Source of the DNA: Typhlomys cinereus
Lineage: Eukaryota > Chordata > Mammalia > Rodentia > Platacanthomyidae
Reading direction: 5' to 3'
Length of the DNA: 64,000 nt
Assembly (NCBI GenBank): GCA_023101885.1
Contig: JALPQD010000929.1
Location: 62,001-126,000, forward strand
Shown: positions 1-9,251 of the stretch, in pieces
How positions within the stretch are numbered: the stretch's first letter is position 1
Layout of the letters: the number at the start of each line of letters is the position of its first letter
The notes under the pieces: model-generated
Told to the model about the DNA's origin: nothing
The model's input: only the letters and a program-made list of their open reading frames with translations
Database searches by the model: none
Position numbers and translations under genes: made by a program

Positions 1-803
1 TCATGGCCGTTTAGGAGTCTACTCATGGATTCAACCCTGTTCAGGGTCCTAGATCCACATTTCAGCGAGGGCCCTGGCTCCCTGCGCCCTCCTCTCCCTG
101 CGCCACAGCATGTGAGCTGACTGGTTCTCAGGTCACCAGACGTCAGAGTGGGGAGATGCTGGGTCCCAGATGCCCCGGGCCTCGGGGTGACAAAGGAGAG
201 ACCTGGCCGTCGCCAAGACAGGAAGGCGATAAGGCCGCTCAGAGCAGAGCCGACGCAATCGCCAGAAAAAGGTGGCTTTGTAAAGCAGCGACGTGCCCAC
301 AAGCTGAACTGGGCCATCGCCTGTCTGGGGACTGAAGGTTAGGCCGCCAACAGAGGACAGAGCCTTCAAAGGTCCCTCCAGCTCCGTTCAAAGCCCCCGG
401 GAGTAAGGAGACAGGAGATAGAGGAGATGGCCAGGAGAGGGAACCGGTTAGAAGACAGGCCCGGGAAGAAGGAAAAAAACTCAGCAATCGCCAACTCCAG
501 CAAGAAAACAGACACCTGGGGATGTGTGTGGGCAGGAAAGTGCTCTGGGTGTGTCAGGTCAGGCCAGCCACTCAGGAGAAGATGTGAGGAGCGAGAGCAG
601 GAAGCTAAAGAGCCTTCACTAGGCAGTGAATTCGCACCCGGCCCAGGCTCCATGAGACCCTGTCTCAGAAAATAAAAGGCAAAGCGTAAACCAGGAGACC
701 CACATATCCACTCCCAGCTGTGACTCAAGATCTGGAAATGCGAGCTCGCAAAACCTTTCGCAAATGTTCACAACAGTATCTTTCAGTGATTTCATTTCAT
801 TTG

Positions 804-1047
804 TGTGTGTGCATATCAGAGAGCACTGTGTGCCTTTGGGGCGCACGGGTGACTGCAGGAATCACCCCTGATTCCGTCACCTCCTCTTGGCCTTGCTCTG
901 GAGTTTCTCAGGTTCCGCCGTCCAGGGCCAGAAGTACAGGCTGCAGCCATTTCGGCCTGTCCTTTTCATGTGGGACCTGGGATCTGAACTCTGGACCTTC
1001 TGCTTTCCAGGCAGAGGCTTAACCCTTGAGCCATCTCTCCGACCCCA
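804..1047 (-). repeat. B2-like SINE, older subfamily
   Basis: Read on the minus strand, the copy starts with a tRNA-like head (GGCTCAAGGGTTAAG A-box region, GAGTTCAGATCC-like B-box region). The body follows, with the GGTGACTGCAGGAATCA equivalent, and it ends in a short CA tract. The same body recurs more than a dozen times in the window. Confidence 0.8.
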
Positions 1048-1089
1048 CAGCAGGACTTTTTCAGAAGAGCCACTATGGGCAAAGCAGTG

Positions 1090-1330
1090 GTGAGAACCTG
1101 AGTTCATCTCCCCGGATCCCCATAACACCCAGTGTGTCTCTAACCCCTACACCCAGGGGAAATGGGAGGTGGAGACCCCAGAATCTCCAAGGGTTCAGGA
1201 GCCAGGCAGCTGTGAAGAAACCCTGTCTTAAATAAGATGGAAAAGCAAGGAACAATTCCCGAAGTTTGTCTTCCACTCCCCGTGGCTTATGCATCCAAAA
1301 TCAGCATACTTAACACAGATACACACAAGA
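1090..1330 (+). repeat. B3/B4-type SINE, degenerate
   Basis: The sequence has a tRNA-like segment (CCTGAGTTCATCTCC), a body with a GGAGGTGGAGACC-type stretch and the typical AAACCCTGTCTTAAATAAGATGG ending. Assignment to B3 or B4 is approximate. Confidence 0.45.
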
Positions 1331-1689
1331 AATAAAAATGAAAGAACACTAGGTCCACATAACCCATCAACCCAAGAAAGGTACACAGAATACAGTAGAA
1401 CATGAAATGGAGTATTATCTGACCATGAAAAGGAATGACATTTAGACACAAGCAATGATCCTATGAATCTCGAAAGGTATCATACTAACTTCACGGCCAT
1501 GCGTATGAGAACACGCAAAGGATATGTCTGGAGAAGTGGGGAACGGTGGCCGAGACATGCAGTATTTCCTTTGGGCAACAAAAACATTCTAGAATTGCAC
1601 GAGGTGATCCCTGCGCAAGTGTGTGCACGCACAGACATCACACAGTTACACTGTAAAAGGGAAACGCTTAGGGGAATCCCAGCAGCACA

Positions 1690-1959
1690 TAAACCAAGTG
1701 AGGTAATACAGGCCTGTAACCCCAACACTCAGGAGGCGGAGGCAGGAGGATCACAAGTGCAAAGATTCCAGGTCCCACATAAAAAACACCAGGAGAAAAT
1801 AGCAGCAGCCTTCACTGCCAGCCCTGGTGGGTGGAGCCTGGGAAATACCAGAGGAAAGCGAAATGGAGGTAGAAGCAATCCAAGATGATTCCCAAAGTCA
1901 TCTTTGGTCCTCTACAGGGACACACAGGGCCCTCTGACAGACAGACAGACAGACAGACA

Positions 1960-1999
<40 letters not shown>

Positions 2000-2000
2000 A
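1690..2000 (+). repeat. B1 fragment fused to a B2-like body, with (CA)n tail
   Basis: Positions 1690-1770 resemble a B1 (CCTGTAACCCCAACACTCAGGAGGCGGAGGCAGGAGGATCA pattern). From 1771 the sequence continues as the body of the window's B2-like SINE without its tRNA head, ending in (GACA)n/(CA)n at 1936-1998. A template switch or recombination between two SINEs is likely. Confidence 0.6.
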
Positions 2001-2363
2001 AATACATAAAGGTACAAAATAAAAAAAAGCTACCATCTGACCTCCACATATATACAAATGAGACATTAAAAAAAAAATGTTCTATGTTCAGCTACTTTGA
2101 AGTAACTGAATCTTTGCCAAGAAACTTTAAAAATAAAACTTAATAATACCATGGAAAAGCTAGAATGAGATGAGCAAAATCATGTCCAAGATACAAAGGA
2201 CCCGAAAAAACAGGGGACACAGTGCAGCGCCCCAAGCCGAATAGAGGCTGTGACAGTAACAGCAGCAAAGGGAGAGACTGACACGCTTGCCGCTTCCTAC
2301 CCGAACGGTCCACACGTCACCCATGCTGTCCACAGCCTCTGCACATGGCAAAACGATGCCACT

Positions 2364-2596
2364 AAGGTGTGTGTCTGTGTGTTTGGGTGCATAAACCACG
2401 GGGAGGACACACACACACAGAGATACACACAGATATAAACACATACATACGTATATCCACATACATATACATACACACACACATGCACATACACAGGCAT
2501 ACATGCACACACACACACACATCCACATACATATGCACACACACATGCACACACACATGCACACGCACACACACACACACATGCACACACATAAAT

Positions 2597-2637
<41 letters not shown>

Positions 2638-2638
2638 C
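2364..2638. repeat. Complex (CA)n/(CATA)n microsatellite
   Basis: About 275 bp of interrupted CA, ACAT and ATGCAC units, ending with an almost pure (CA)n run at 2595-2630. It produces long Cys/Val/Met or His/Thr open frames on both strands that are not genes. Confidence 0.95.
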
Positions 2639-2639
2639 A

Positions 2640-2775
2640 GCCTCCAGGAGTTTCAGCCAGCCTCCGGCTCCCAAGGATGTAACCCAGGATTTCCTTGAGT
2701 TCCCCGAGTTCCTGCCTCTACCCCCCACGCACGGGGACTACAGGTGCGCGCCACCACATGTGGTGTCCTAAAGTC
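2640..2775 (-). repeat. B1 SINE fragment
   Basis: Minus-strand B1 pattern: GGGACTACAGGTGCGCGCCACCA near 2738-2757, preceded by a divergent body. It directly abuts the CA array. Confidence 0.55.
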
Positions 2776-2861
2776 TCAGCCGACCTCAGGTTCATCATTT
2801 TAAACATTCAGACTTGCTCTGACAAGCTTAACCAGCTCCTCAAATTAATGTTACAAAATTA

Positions 2862-3246
2862 TAGCATTTTCTCATTTCAACAGAAAAAGGTTCTATCTCC
2901 AAAGTCCAATTGGCCATCTTCTTTAGAGCTAAAATTCAAATATCAATTGCTCTCGTTGACTTAAGAAATGAAACAATAGCAAGTCAACTGATACCCGACC
3001 TTCCTCCAGAGAAGAATGTCTACGAAGTTGCTTGGTTATGTGCTGAAAGTATACAGCCAAAGTATGAATTTCCAGATCATTATATTCCAATTCATCAAGT
3101 CAGAGATTTTGAGCACTAGGAATCGTGATATTTTATTATTTCTTCAGCACCTACACGTCTAAATATATGAATAAATATTAGACGAGGGCTAATATTAATG
3201 TCTATATTTAAATGGCTTTTTCCCCTCAGTTGTTTAAAAAAAAAAA
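2862..3246 (+). pseudogene. Unrecognised coding-like block with 3'-UTR-like tail (possible retrocopy or terminal exon)
   Basis: A reading frame runs from a stop at 2862-2864 to a stop at 3117-3119 and gives about 84 residues. The last roughly 64 look protein-like, with balanced composition: ...SQLIPDLPPEKNVYEVAWLC... and a C-terminus of VRDFEH. I do not recognise the protein. A good acceptor (CCATCTTCTTTAG) ends at 2926, exactly where the protein-like stretch begins, so this could be a terminal exon. An AATAAA at 3170-3175 and an A-run at 3236-3246 follow, which also fits a 5'-truncated processed pseudogene. A second frame (2695-2964) is open upstream, so a frameshift is possible. It lies antisense to CLSTN1 within intron 1. 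Confidence 0.4.
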
Positions 3247-3310
3247 CTAAAGTAATAAATTAACCTATCTTCCAAAAAAGCTGAGAAATAAAATATTAAA
3301 AATAACAAAG

Positions 3311-3440
3311 AGCCAAACTTGGTAGTGCGCGCCTGAAATCCTAGCCCTTCAGAAGTAGAGACAGGAGGATTTTTGTAAGATCATCCTCAAATACACAGCA
3401 AGTTCTAAGACAGCCTTGGCGCCACAAAGTAAAATGAAAT
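3311..3440 (+). repeat. B1 SINE
   Basis: B1 layout: GCCAAACTTGGTAGTGCGCGCCTGAAATCC, then GACAGGAGGAT and ATACACAGCAAG-type motifs. Moderately diverged. Confidence 0.75.
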
Positions 3441-3442
3441 GT

Positions 3443-3650
3443 GGGGCTGGTGAGATAACCCAGCGGGTAAGGAATCTGCTCACAGAACCTTGTGACCTGA
3501 ATTAGATTCCGGAAGTCCCCATGGTGGAAAGAGAGAACTGACTCCTGAAAGCTGTCCTGTCTTCAGCCCACGCAAGATGGCCTGGTTGTACATGGCTTGC
3601 TCGCTCTCTTATCAAAGTAAACAAGTAAAATAGATAATTTTTAAAAGCCT
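3443..3650 (+). repeat. B2/B3-type SINE, ancient
   Basis: Starts GGGGCTGGTGAGATAACCCAGCGGGTAAG, with a B-box-like GTGACCTGAATTAGATTCC, a GGTGGAAAGAGAGAACTGACT body and an A/T-rich end. This is close to classic rodent B2/B3 and differs from the local B2-like family. Confidence 0.7.
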
Positions 3651-4080
3651 GTAAGTAGTAGCTATAGCCTTAAAGGCTTAGCCAGATTTTTATGGTCTAA
3701 TATCCCGAACACTGTAATCAACAGAATAGATCTTTGAAAAAAATTATGTATTAATGAATTTCCATATTCACATTACACAATTTATCATTGCTTCATCTCA
3801 AATGTACATCTCTAATGAGTTCTTTTGGCATATAATGTTATCTCCCAGGTAAAATTAGAAGGTAAAAATACCATGCTGCCCTAACAGATGGTTATCCATA
3901 TACTCAATCACATACTCCTACATAAACAAACACCATCTCCTCCTACCGGGGAGAATAAACAAAAACAACATCAACACAACAGAGCACAGCAAGATGGCCC
4001 AAGTGCAGGTGGAAATGGATCGTGTGAAGTAGGAAAGGAAGAGGCAGGAGTTAGGAGCTGTGAAGAGGAGCTGACCAAGG

Positions 4081-4165
4081 GCTGGGGGTGCAGCTCAGTG
4101 GCGGTGTGTGTGTGCCAGGCTCTGACTCTATCCCAGCATACACTCACCCAAAAGAAAACTGAGTT
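4081..4165 (+). repeat. ID-type SINE
   Basis: GGCTGGGGGTGCAGCTCAGTGGCGG head, TGCCAGGCTCTGACTCTATCCCAGC B-box half and an A-rich end. A younger B2-like SINE has inserted into its tail. Confidence 0.7.
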
Positions 4166-4166
4166 G

Positions 4167-4474
4167 GGGCTGGAGAGGTGGCTCAGGGGTTAAGCCTCTG
4201 CCTTGCAGGTGGAGGGTCCTGAGTTCAGATCCTATCCCCCACATATAGACATCAGGTGGAAGTGGGGGCGGCCTGTGTTTCTGGTCCTGGTAGGGCGGAG
4301 CCTGTGAATCCCGGGGCGGAGTAAACAAGGAGGAGGTGGAGGCGTCTATGGTGGTTCCCGAATTCGTCTGTGGTTCTACACACACACATACATACACACA
4401 CACACATATACATGCACACACACGCATACACGCACAATTGAATAAATAATAAGTAAATAAAAAAATTAAAAAAA
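4167..4474 (+). mobile_element. B2-like SINE, younger subfamily, with 17-bp target-site duplication
   Basis: Full-length copy: GGGCTGGAGAGGTGGCTCAGG head, body with GGCGGCCTGTGTTTCTGGTCC and GGAGGAGGTGGAGGCGTC, a CA/CATA tract, then an AATAAATAATAAG A-rich end. It is flanked by the direct repeat AAAAGAAAACTGAGTTG at 4150-4166 and 4475-4491. This is clear evidence of L1-type target-primed insertion and of recent age. Confidence 0.95.
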
Positions 4475-4685
4475 AAAAGAAAACTGAGTTGCCAAATGGC
4501 AAGGCAAAGAAGGTTTAGGAACTCCTATCACATGACTGTCTGTGTTGCTACTATTTGATTTTTAACCAAAAAGAAAGAGCAACTACCATGAACATGCTGG
4601 ACACTGGGAAGTGCTGTGTGCAGAATTGAACAAGAGTGGAAACTATTTCTCTGGTTTTGACATGCACTACACAATGACATTCATC

Positions 4686-4790
4686 ATGCTGGGTTTGAGC
4701 TGACATCTTGCTATACAGCCTGGACAGGCCTCAAACTATTGCAATCTCCTGTCTCTTCCTCCCACCCACACTAGTAGGCATTTGTAATAT
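4686..4790 (-). repeat. B1-like SINE fragment
   Basis: Minus-strand B1 pattern (TATACAGCCTGGACAGGCCTCAAACT, then CTGTCTCTTCCTCCC). Diverged. Confidence 0.5.
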
Positions 4791-4821
4791 TCTAGCATTT
4801 TCTATTTTCTCCACTCGGGTT

Positions 4822-5115
4822 TCTGGGGGGGGGGGGGTTGTTTTTGTTTTATATGTATAGGTGTGTGAGGATATATGTAGAAAAGGGCGCTAGGGGGTGC
4901 CTGTGGAGGCTCAAGGGTGACCTAAGGAATCATCTTGGATGGCTCTACCTCCTTACTGCTTTGCTCTAGGGTTTTCCAGGCTCCACCTTCCAGGACTGAG
5001 AATGTAAACTGCTGCCATTTCCATCAGGCACTTTGACATGGGATCGGGGATCCGAACTCAGGTCCTTTGACTTTCAAGACAAAGACTTAATCCCTGAACC
5101 ATCTCTCCAGCCCAG
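4822..5115 (-). repeat. B2-like SINE, older subfamily
   Basis: Minus-strand copy ending in CATCTCTCCAGCCC at 5100-5114, with the B-box region (GATCCGAACTCAGGTCC) and body intact. The tail side carries a G-run (about 4826-4837) and degenerate TG-rich sequence. Confidence 0.8.
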
Positions 5116-5275
5116 ATTTCTGTTTCCTGTAGATGTGGTTGTTCCGGGCAAGCCAAGGGTACTCTAATATTTTGGTTTACTTGATGAGAAGTGCAATTAA
5201 CGAGGAGAGGGTTTGGACTCAGAATTTAATTGAAACGATTAAGTGAAATTCTGCAGAACTCTAAAATACAAATAA

Positions 5276-5410
5276 TTAGCCAGGCACACTGGTGCATGCC
5301 TGCAACCTTGGCACAGGGTAGGAAAGGCAAGGAGGATCGACCCAAGTTCAAGGTCAGCCTGGTCTCCACGGGCACACAGTGACACCTATCTCTAAAGACC
5401 AAACGAAAAG
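5276..5410 (+). repeat. B1 SINE
   Basis: AGCCAGGCACACTGGTGCATGCCTGCAACC start, GCAAGGAGGATCGA, TTCAAGGTCAGCCTGGTCT, and an A-rich end containing a remnant of the CTCTAAAGACCAAAC tail. Confidence 0.8.
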
Positions 5411-5807
5411 CAAAAGAATCAAGAATGACTCATTAACATGAAGGAATCCATCAGGTCCCAAGGAAAGATCTCAAACCCGGAACCATGGGGGGGGGCCCTG
5501 GTTGAACCCAGTAGACGAAAAACAAATCTAAAGAACAAGAATACGGGAAAGAGACTAGAAAGGGGGAGGGTGGGAAATAAAAGAAAATAGAGGGGAAAGA
5601 AAATGGGAGGTTTGTACACATGTGTGATAATGCCAAAGAGCAGTATTTATCAATAATAAAAGTTTTTAAAAAAATGACTAATAATCCAATGTAGTTTGCA
5701 TGAGGAAATCGATCATTCTCGCCACACAGTGGCACATGACCTTTATTCCATTATACATGGAATTTATGCCTGCCTGTCTTGAAGAAGAAAAAAAAATGTT
5801 GGACACT

Positions 5808-5880
5808 GGGCTAGAAGCATAGGTCGCTGGTACTTGCCTAGCCAAGGGCAGGGCCCTGGGGTCTAGCCCAGCCAAAGTGG
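5808..5880 (+). repeat. ID-like SINE fragment
   Basis: GGGCTAGAAGCATAGGTCGCTGGTACTTGCC and GGCCCTGGGGTCTAGCCCAGC match the ID tRNA-Ala-like head with several changes. Confidence 0.45.
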
Positions 5881-5979
5881 GGAGGGGCTGGACTCAGACC
5901 TGGATTGAAATGAACATCTTCACAAATGAACCCACAGATAGCGCCTAAAAAAAATGCTTCCACAAATTACCCATTTACA

Positions 5980-6970
5980 AAACTCATTTCAAAATGGCAT
6001 TGTTTTATTAGCATTTTATGGAATATTCATGAACACACAAACTGGAAAAACAACAAATGCAAAAGAATAACTGACGTTTTAAATTGCTTTTATTTTGAAG
6101 ACTAAGAATCCCCAAATCCTGTACACTGCTCAGAGAAAATAAAGAAATTACAAATGACTCAAACACTTATCTTTGCTGTTTGGTTTCTGCATAGCTGTCG
6201 GCATAGTGAGGTAAAATTTATGCGGCTGTTAAACCAAACCCATCAAATAGTGAACAGCAAAATATAGTACATGAGAGGGCAACATTATCACTAACTAAAC
6301 TAAATATTACTTAAACTGCTTCCCCAATACCCAATCCGGGCACTTTTTTTTTTTTAATAGATGGGTTTTCTCCAAGAGAAGTAAAACTTTTGTTTATTTT
6401 ATCTTTTTTTCCAGACTTTAAACCTCTATGTTTACATCTGTAAAGAATATTTCACACTTGGTCTGATACAACTTTTTAAAATCAAATGGAGGGCAATTAG
6501 ATACTTAGTGGTTACATTTCTGAATTTGCCAAGAGTAGACGGTTTATGTACTCATGTACATCTGTTTGCCTGCAGATGCCCTTTATTAACAAATATACTT
6601 TTTTTCTCTCCTGTGTTAGACCAAGGAAAAAAGGTGAGACACACATTTTAAAGCTTGCCAATATAACCATTTCATTCAGACTTTTCTCAGTCCTCCTCCC
6701 CCAAGGTCTCGTGATTACAAAAATATACATCAGAACAAAGACAAGTCCTCTGTAGATTATGTCTTAATTACTTTGCTCAAGGTTATGCAAAATGTTTCGA
6801 ATTTCAAGATGCCATTCAAAGCCTCTATCTGCAATGCGTAAGCCTGTGGTTAGCAAGATCAGTCAGGACCACAAAGCCTGTAGCATTCAAAAGGTTAGGG
6901 GAGTGAAGTTTTTGTTGTTTTAATGGGTTAGCAATGAAATAATATTTGCCATCTAACCATAAAATAACGT
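5980..6970. promoter_or_regulatory. AT-rich unique block, candidate conserved noncoding element (CLSTN1 intron 1)
   Basis: About 1 kb without recognisable SINE, LTR or microsatellite content. It is AT-rich in an otherwise GC/repeat-rich locus and contains CATTTTATGGAATATTCATGA and TTGCTCAAGGTTATGCAAAATG-like stretches. There is no long protein-like frame. Lack of repeat insertions in a repeat-dense intron suggests constraint. No conservation data were available, so this is inference only. Confidence 0.3.
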
Positions 6971-7659
6971 CGATCCCACGGTCCTAAGGAATCAGCTGCG
7001 TTTCTGTTTCGGTGCTGGCCATCTGAGCCTCACGCGATCAACAACACTACCGTGAGAAACCAGCAGCCGGGATACTTCCCACACCGGGTGAGACGCGGTC
7101 CCAAATCCCAACAGGATTTCACCTTCAGGTGAAAAGGTGGGAAGAGAGCAAGAAGTTTCAGCCTGTGCTCCTTAGGAAATAACGGCTGAAGGATCTGGGG
7201 GCGAAGGCGGAAAGGAACCAAGTGGTGGGGTCCACCATGCAACAGCTGAGAACCGGGATCTCGAGAAAGGGCTGCGGAGGAGTGAGCTCTTACGTAAGCA
7301 CACACCAAAACTGTGCGTGCATCCCAGGCTGGTGCACAACTGAACACCCACCACGCCTGCACAGCATTCTGCCCCGGGGCGCAACCCCTAGTCTGCCTGC
7401 TCCCCTGGGTGGACTGACCTCTCAGCACCTGCACATCCCACTCTCATCTCCCCCCCATCCCCGTTAGCGTGGTCACCACCCAGGAGCTGCAATCAGCGGT
7501 CAAGGCCCAGGTGCCCCGCCCGGAACTGAAATTGGCTTCCCCAGGGCATCTGCAGCGCGTGCCCACGTCCTCCGGAGCGGAGCCCAGAGGCCGGCTCTGT
7601 GCGCCCCAACCCGAGCCCCAAGCACGGAGCCGGCTCCGTGCGCTCTGTCGGGGTCCCTG

Positions 7660-8290
7660 CACTCGGTCCCGAACCTTGCAACCCGAACAATTCCCTCACT
7701 CGTTCCCGGAACCTTGCACCTCGTCACGACTCGCTCGCGCGTTCCCCCCGAACACAGCACCCCGAGAGGATATCTGCACTCGGCTCCGAACCTTGCGGCC
7801 CTGCACAATTCCCTCTCTGAACCCGGACGCTTCATTTCGGCAGGATTCCAGCTGCAGCCCGAATCCTGCATCCCGACACGATTCCTTCACTCGGCCCCGA
7901 ACCCTTCAGCTCTGCACAATCCCTCGCTAGACCCCGACGTGGCAACAGATTACAGCTCTGAACCTCTGACCCCCGCCAAAAATCCACTCACTCGGCCCCG
8001 TACCCTGCTGCTGCGGCCCTGCACCGTCCCTCGCTCGGACCCGAACCTTGCACCCCGACAGGATACCCGCGCTCGGCCCAAACCCCGCGGTCCTAGACGA
8101 CTCCTTCGCTAAGACCTGAACCTTAAACCCCGATCGGATCCCCGCACCGGATCCCGAACCCCGAGGCCCTGCAAGACTCCCTCATTCCTCCCTGGACCCA
8201 ATACCCGGGCACGATTCCCGCATCTGGCTCCGAGCCCCCACCTCCCGCCCCGGCGCGCTCGATTCCCTCAACTCGGACCCGGACCCCGCG
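7660..8290. repeat. GC-rich degenerate minisatellite next to CLSTN1 exon 1
   Basis: Recurring units read roughly CGGCCCCGAACCTTGCAC, then CCCGACACGATTCCCTCACT, with a period of about 40-60 bp. Copies are visible near 7670, 7708, 7780, 7855, 7895, 8038, 8115 and 8150. The units are diverged, so the array is old. It begins within about 50 bp of the exon 1 donor, on the intron side. Several long Pro/Ser/Arg frames here are by-products. Confidence 0.75.
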
Positions 8291-9130
8291 CCCCAGCCCG
8301 GCCCTGCGGAGGAGCCGCGCGGCCCCGACGCTCACCTCGCGTGGCCCAGACCCCGCCGGCGCACAGCAGCCCGGCCAGCAGCAGCCGGGCGGCCGCGGCC
8401 AGCGCGGGCACAGGGCGGCGCAGCATCGCTCGGGCTCCCGGCGCCGCGGCCGGCCCGAGGCGGGAGCGGCAGGAAGGCGCGCGGGGCGCGGCGCGGGGCG
8501 CTGGCGGCCGGGGGTCGGCGGCTTGCAGGCGCGGCGGGCGGCGGGGTCGCAGCGGCAGCCGCCGTGACGCTGGGCCGCGCGCTCGGCCGCGGCGCCCTCC
8601 CCTCCGCCGAGCGAGCGCTTCGCTGGAGGCGGCGGCGGCGACTAAGATGGCGGCGGCGCTCTCTCTCGGGTCCGGCGAGGGTACCCGGCCGGGGGCGGGG
8701 TGGCGACGGGCGGGGCGGGGAGGGGAGCGGCGCGCGCGCGCGCGGCGGGAGGGCGCGCGCCCCCGAACCTGCTGGCGGAGCCCGGCGCGCGCGCGCCGGC
8801 GGGGACGCGCCCCGGGGACCGACGCGGGAGCGGCGGGGAAGGGACCCGCGGGACTGCGCCCCCAGCGCCCGCCGGCGCCCCCGGGCATCCACGCCCCTTC
8901 CCCGGGCGCGCCCCGGGACTCCGGATGCGCCTGCCTGGACCACGGAAGCCCATCTTGCACCTGAAGGACTTGTCCTCTCCACGAACCCCGAAGAGTGCAA
9001 ATCCCAAGGCCTCGGGGCTCCAGCATCCGCTCGCTCCGTGCGAGTCAGGGTCGCCTCCGGGAACCCCTACGGCCTCCTCCGCCAAGGGGAGGTGAGGAGG
9101 AGCCGAGCTCGCCAGTCTCGAAAGGTGTGC
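8270..9130. promoter_or_regulatory. CLSTN1: CpG-island promoter of CLSTN1
   Basis: Very high G+C with abundant CpG. GC boxes (GGGGGCGGGG at 8691-8700, GGCGGGGCGGGG near 8709-8720) and a perfect YY1-type motif AAGATGGCGGC at 8644-8654 lie just upstream of the coding exon in gene orientation. I see no TATA box. The start site is probably between about 8560 and 8700, which makes 8427 to about 8650 the 5' UTR (inferred). This is a typical TATA-less, dispersed housekeeping/neuronal promoter. Confidence 0.85.
8336..8426 (-). CDS. CLSTN1: Calsyntenin-1, exon 1 (signal peptide, partial gene)
   Basis: Calsyntenin-1 is a type I membrane protein with two cadherin repeats and a LamG-like domain. It acts at postsynaptic membranes and as a kinesin-1 cargo adaptor. 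Here the ATG is at 8426-8424 and 30 codons plus one base precede a perfect donor (CGAG/GTGAGC, intron from 8335). The peptide starts MLRRPVPALAAAARLLLAGL and ends GGVWATR. It has an n-region RR, a long hydrophobic core and a cleavage site near Ala28. It matches human CLSTN1 exon 1 as I recall it, with a few Ala/Pro/Val/Thr substitutions, and the phase-1 end predicts Val31 as in human. The remaining exons are beyond base 1. A longer open frame (8268-9026) runs through the 5' UTR and the intron start; the ATG was chosen by homology. Confidence 0.95.
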
Positions 9131-9251
9131 AAGGAGACCCGTTCGTTCGGCGCGACGCTCTTGGCGACACTGGATCAGACCCCGGATCTGGGAGAGTTAG
9201 AAAGGGGCTTCTCCTGGGAGTCCTGAATTAAAGCCCCAGTCCCCAAATAAA
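8564..9251 (+). other. Divergent open frame in the CpG island with downstream AATAAA
   Basis: A 220-codon plus-strand frame, Arg/Gly/Ala-rich over its first half, ends at 9226. AATAAA follows at 9246-9251. The composition is what G+C-rich sequence gives by chance and I recognise no domain. Because CpG-island promoters often fire in both directions, a short divergent noncoding transcript ending near 9270 is plausible. A real protein is unlikely. Confidence 0.2.

Larger units (their letters stand above)
1..8335 (-). other. CLSTN1: CLSTN1 intron 1 (5' portion)
   Basis: This is the sequence downstream, in gene orientation, of the CLSTN1 exon 1 donor. I found no match to CLSTN1 exon 2 (the segment that would follow Arg30) on the minus strand, so exon 2 lies outside the window. 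The interval holds SINEs, microsatellites, an AT-rich unique block (5980-6970) and a coding-like fragment near 3 kb. Positions 1-780 show nothing recognisable except an A-rich SINE-like tail around 640-680. Confidence 0.8.

Noticed and set aside
2160..2728. Cys/Val- and His/Thr-rich ORFs
   Set aside because: Translation of CA/CATA microsatellite in all frames.
4167..4250. tRNA genes suggested by A-box/B-box-like sequences
   Set aside because: These are SINE heads with bodies, tails and target duplications. No cloverleaf with an intact anticodon arm was supportable.
8268..9026. 252-codon minus-strand ORF and other Arg/Pro-rich frames in the CpG island
   Set aside because: Only the 30 codons from the ATG at 8426 are CLSTN1 coding; the rest is 5' UTR, promoter or intron read-through of GC-rich DNA.
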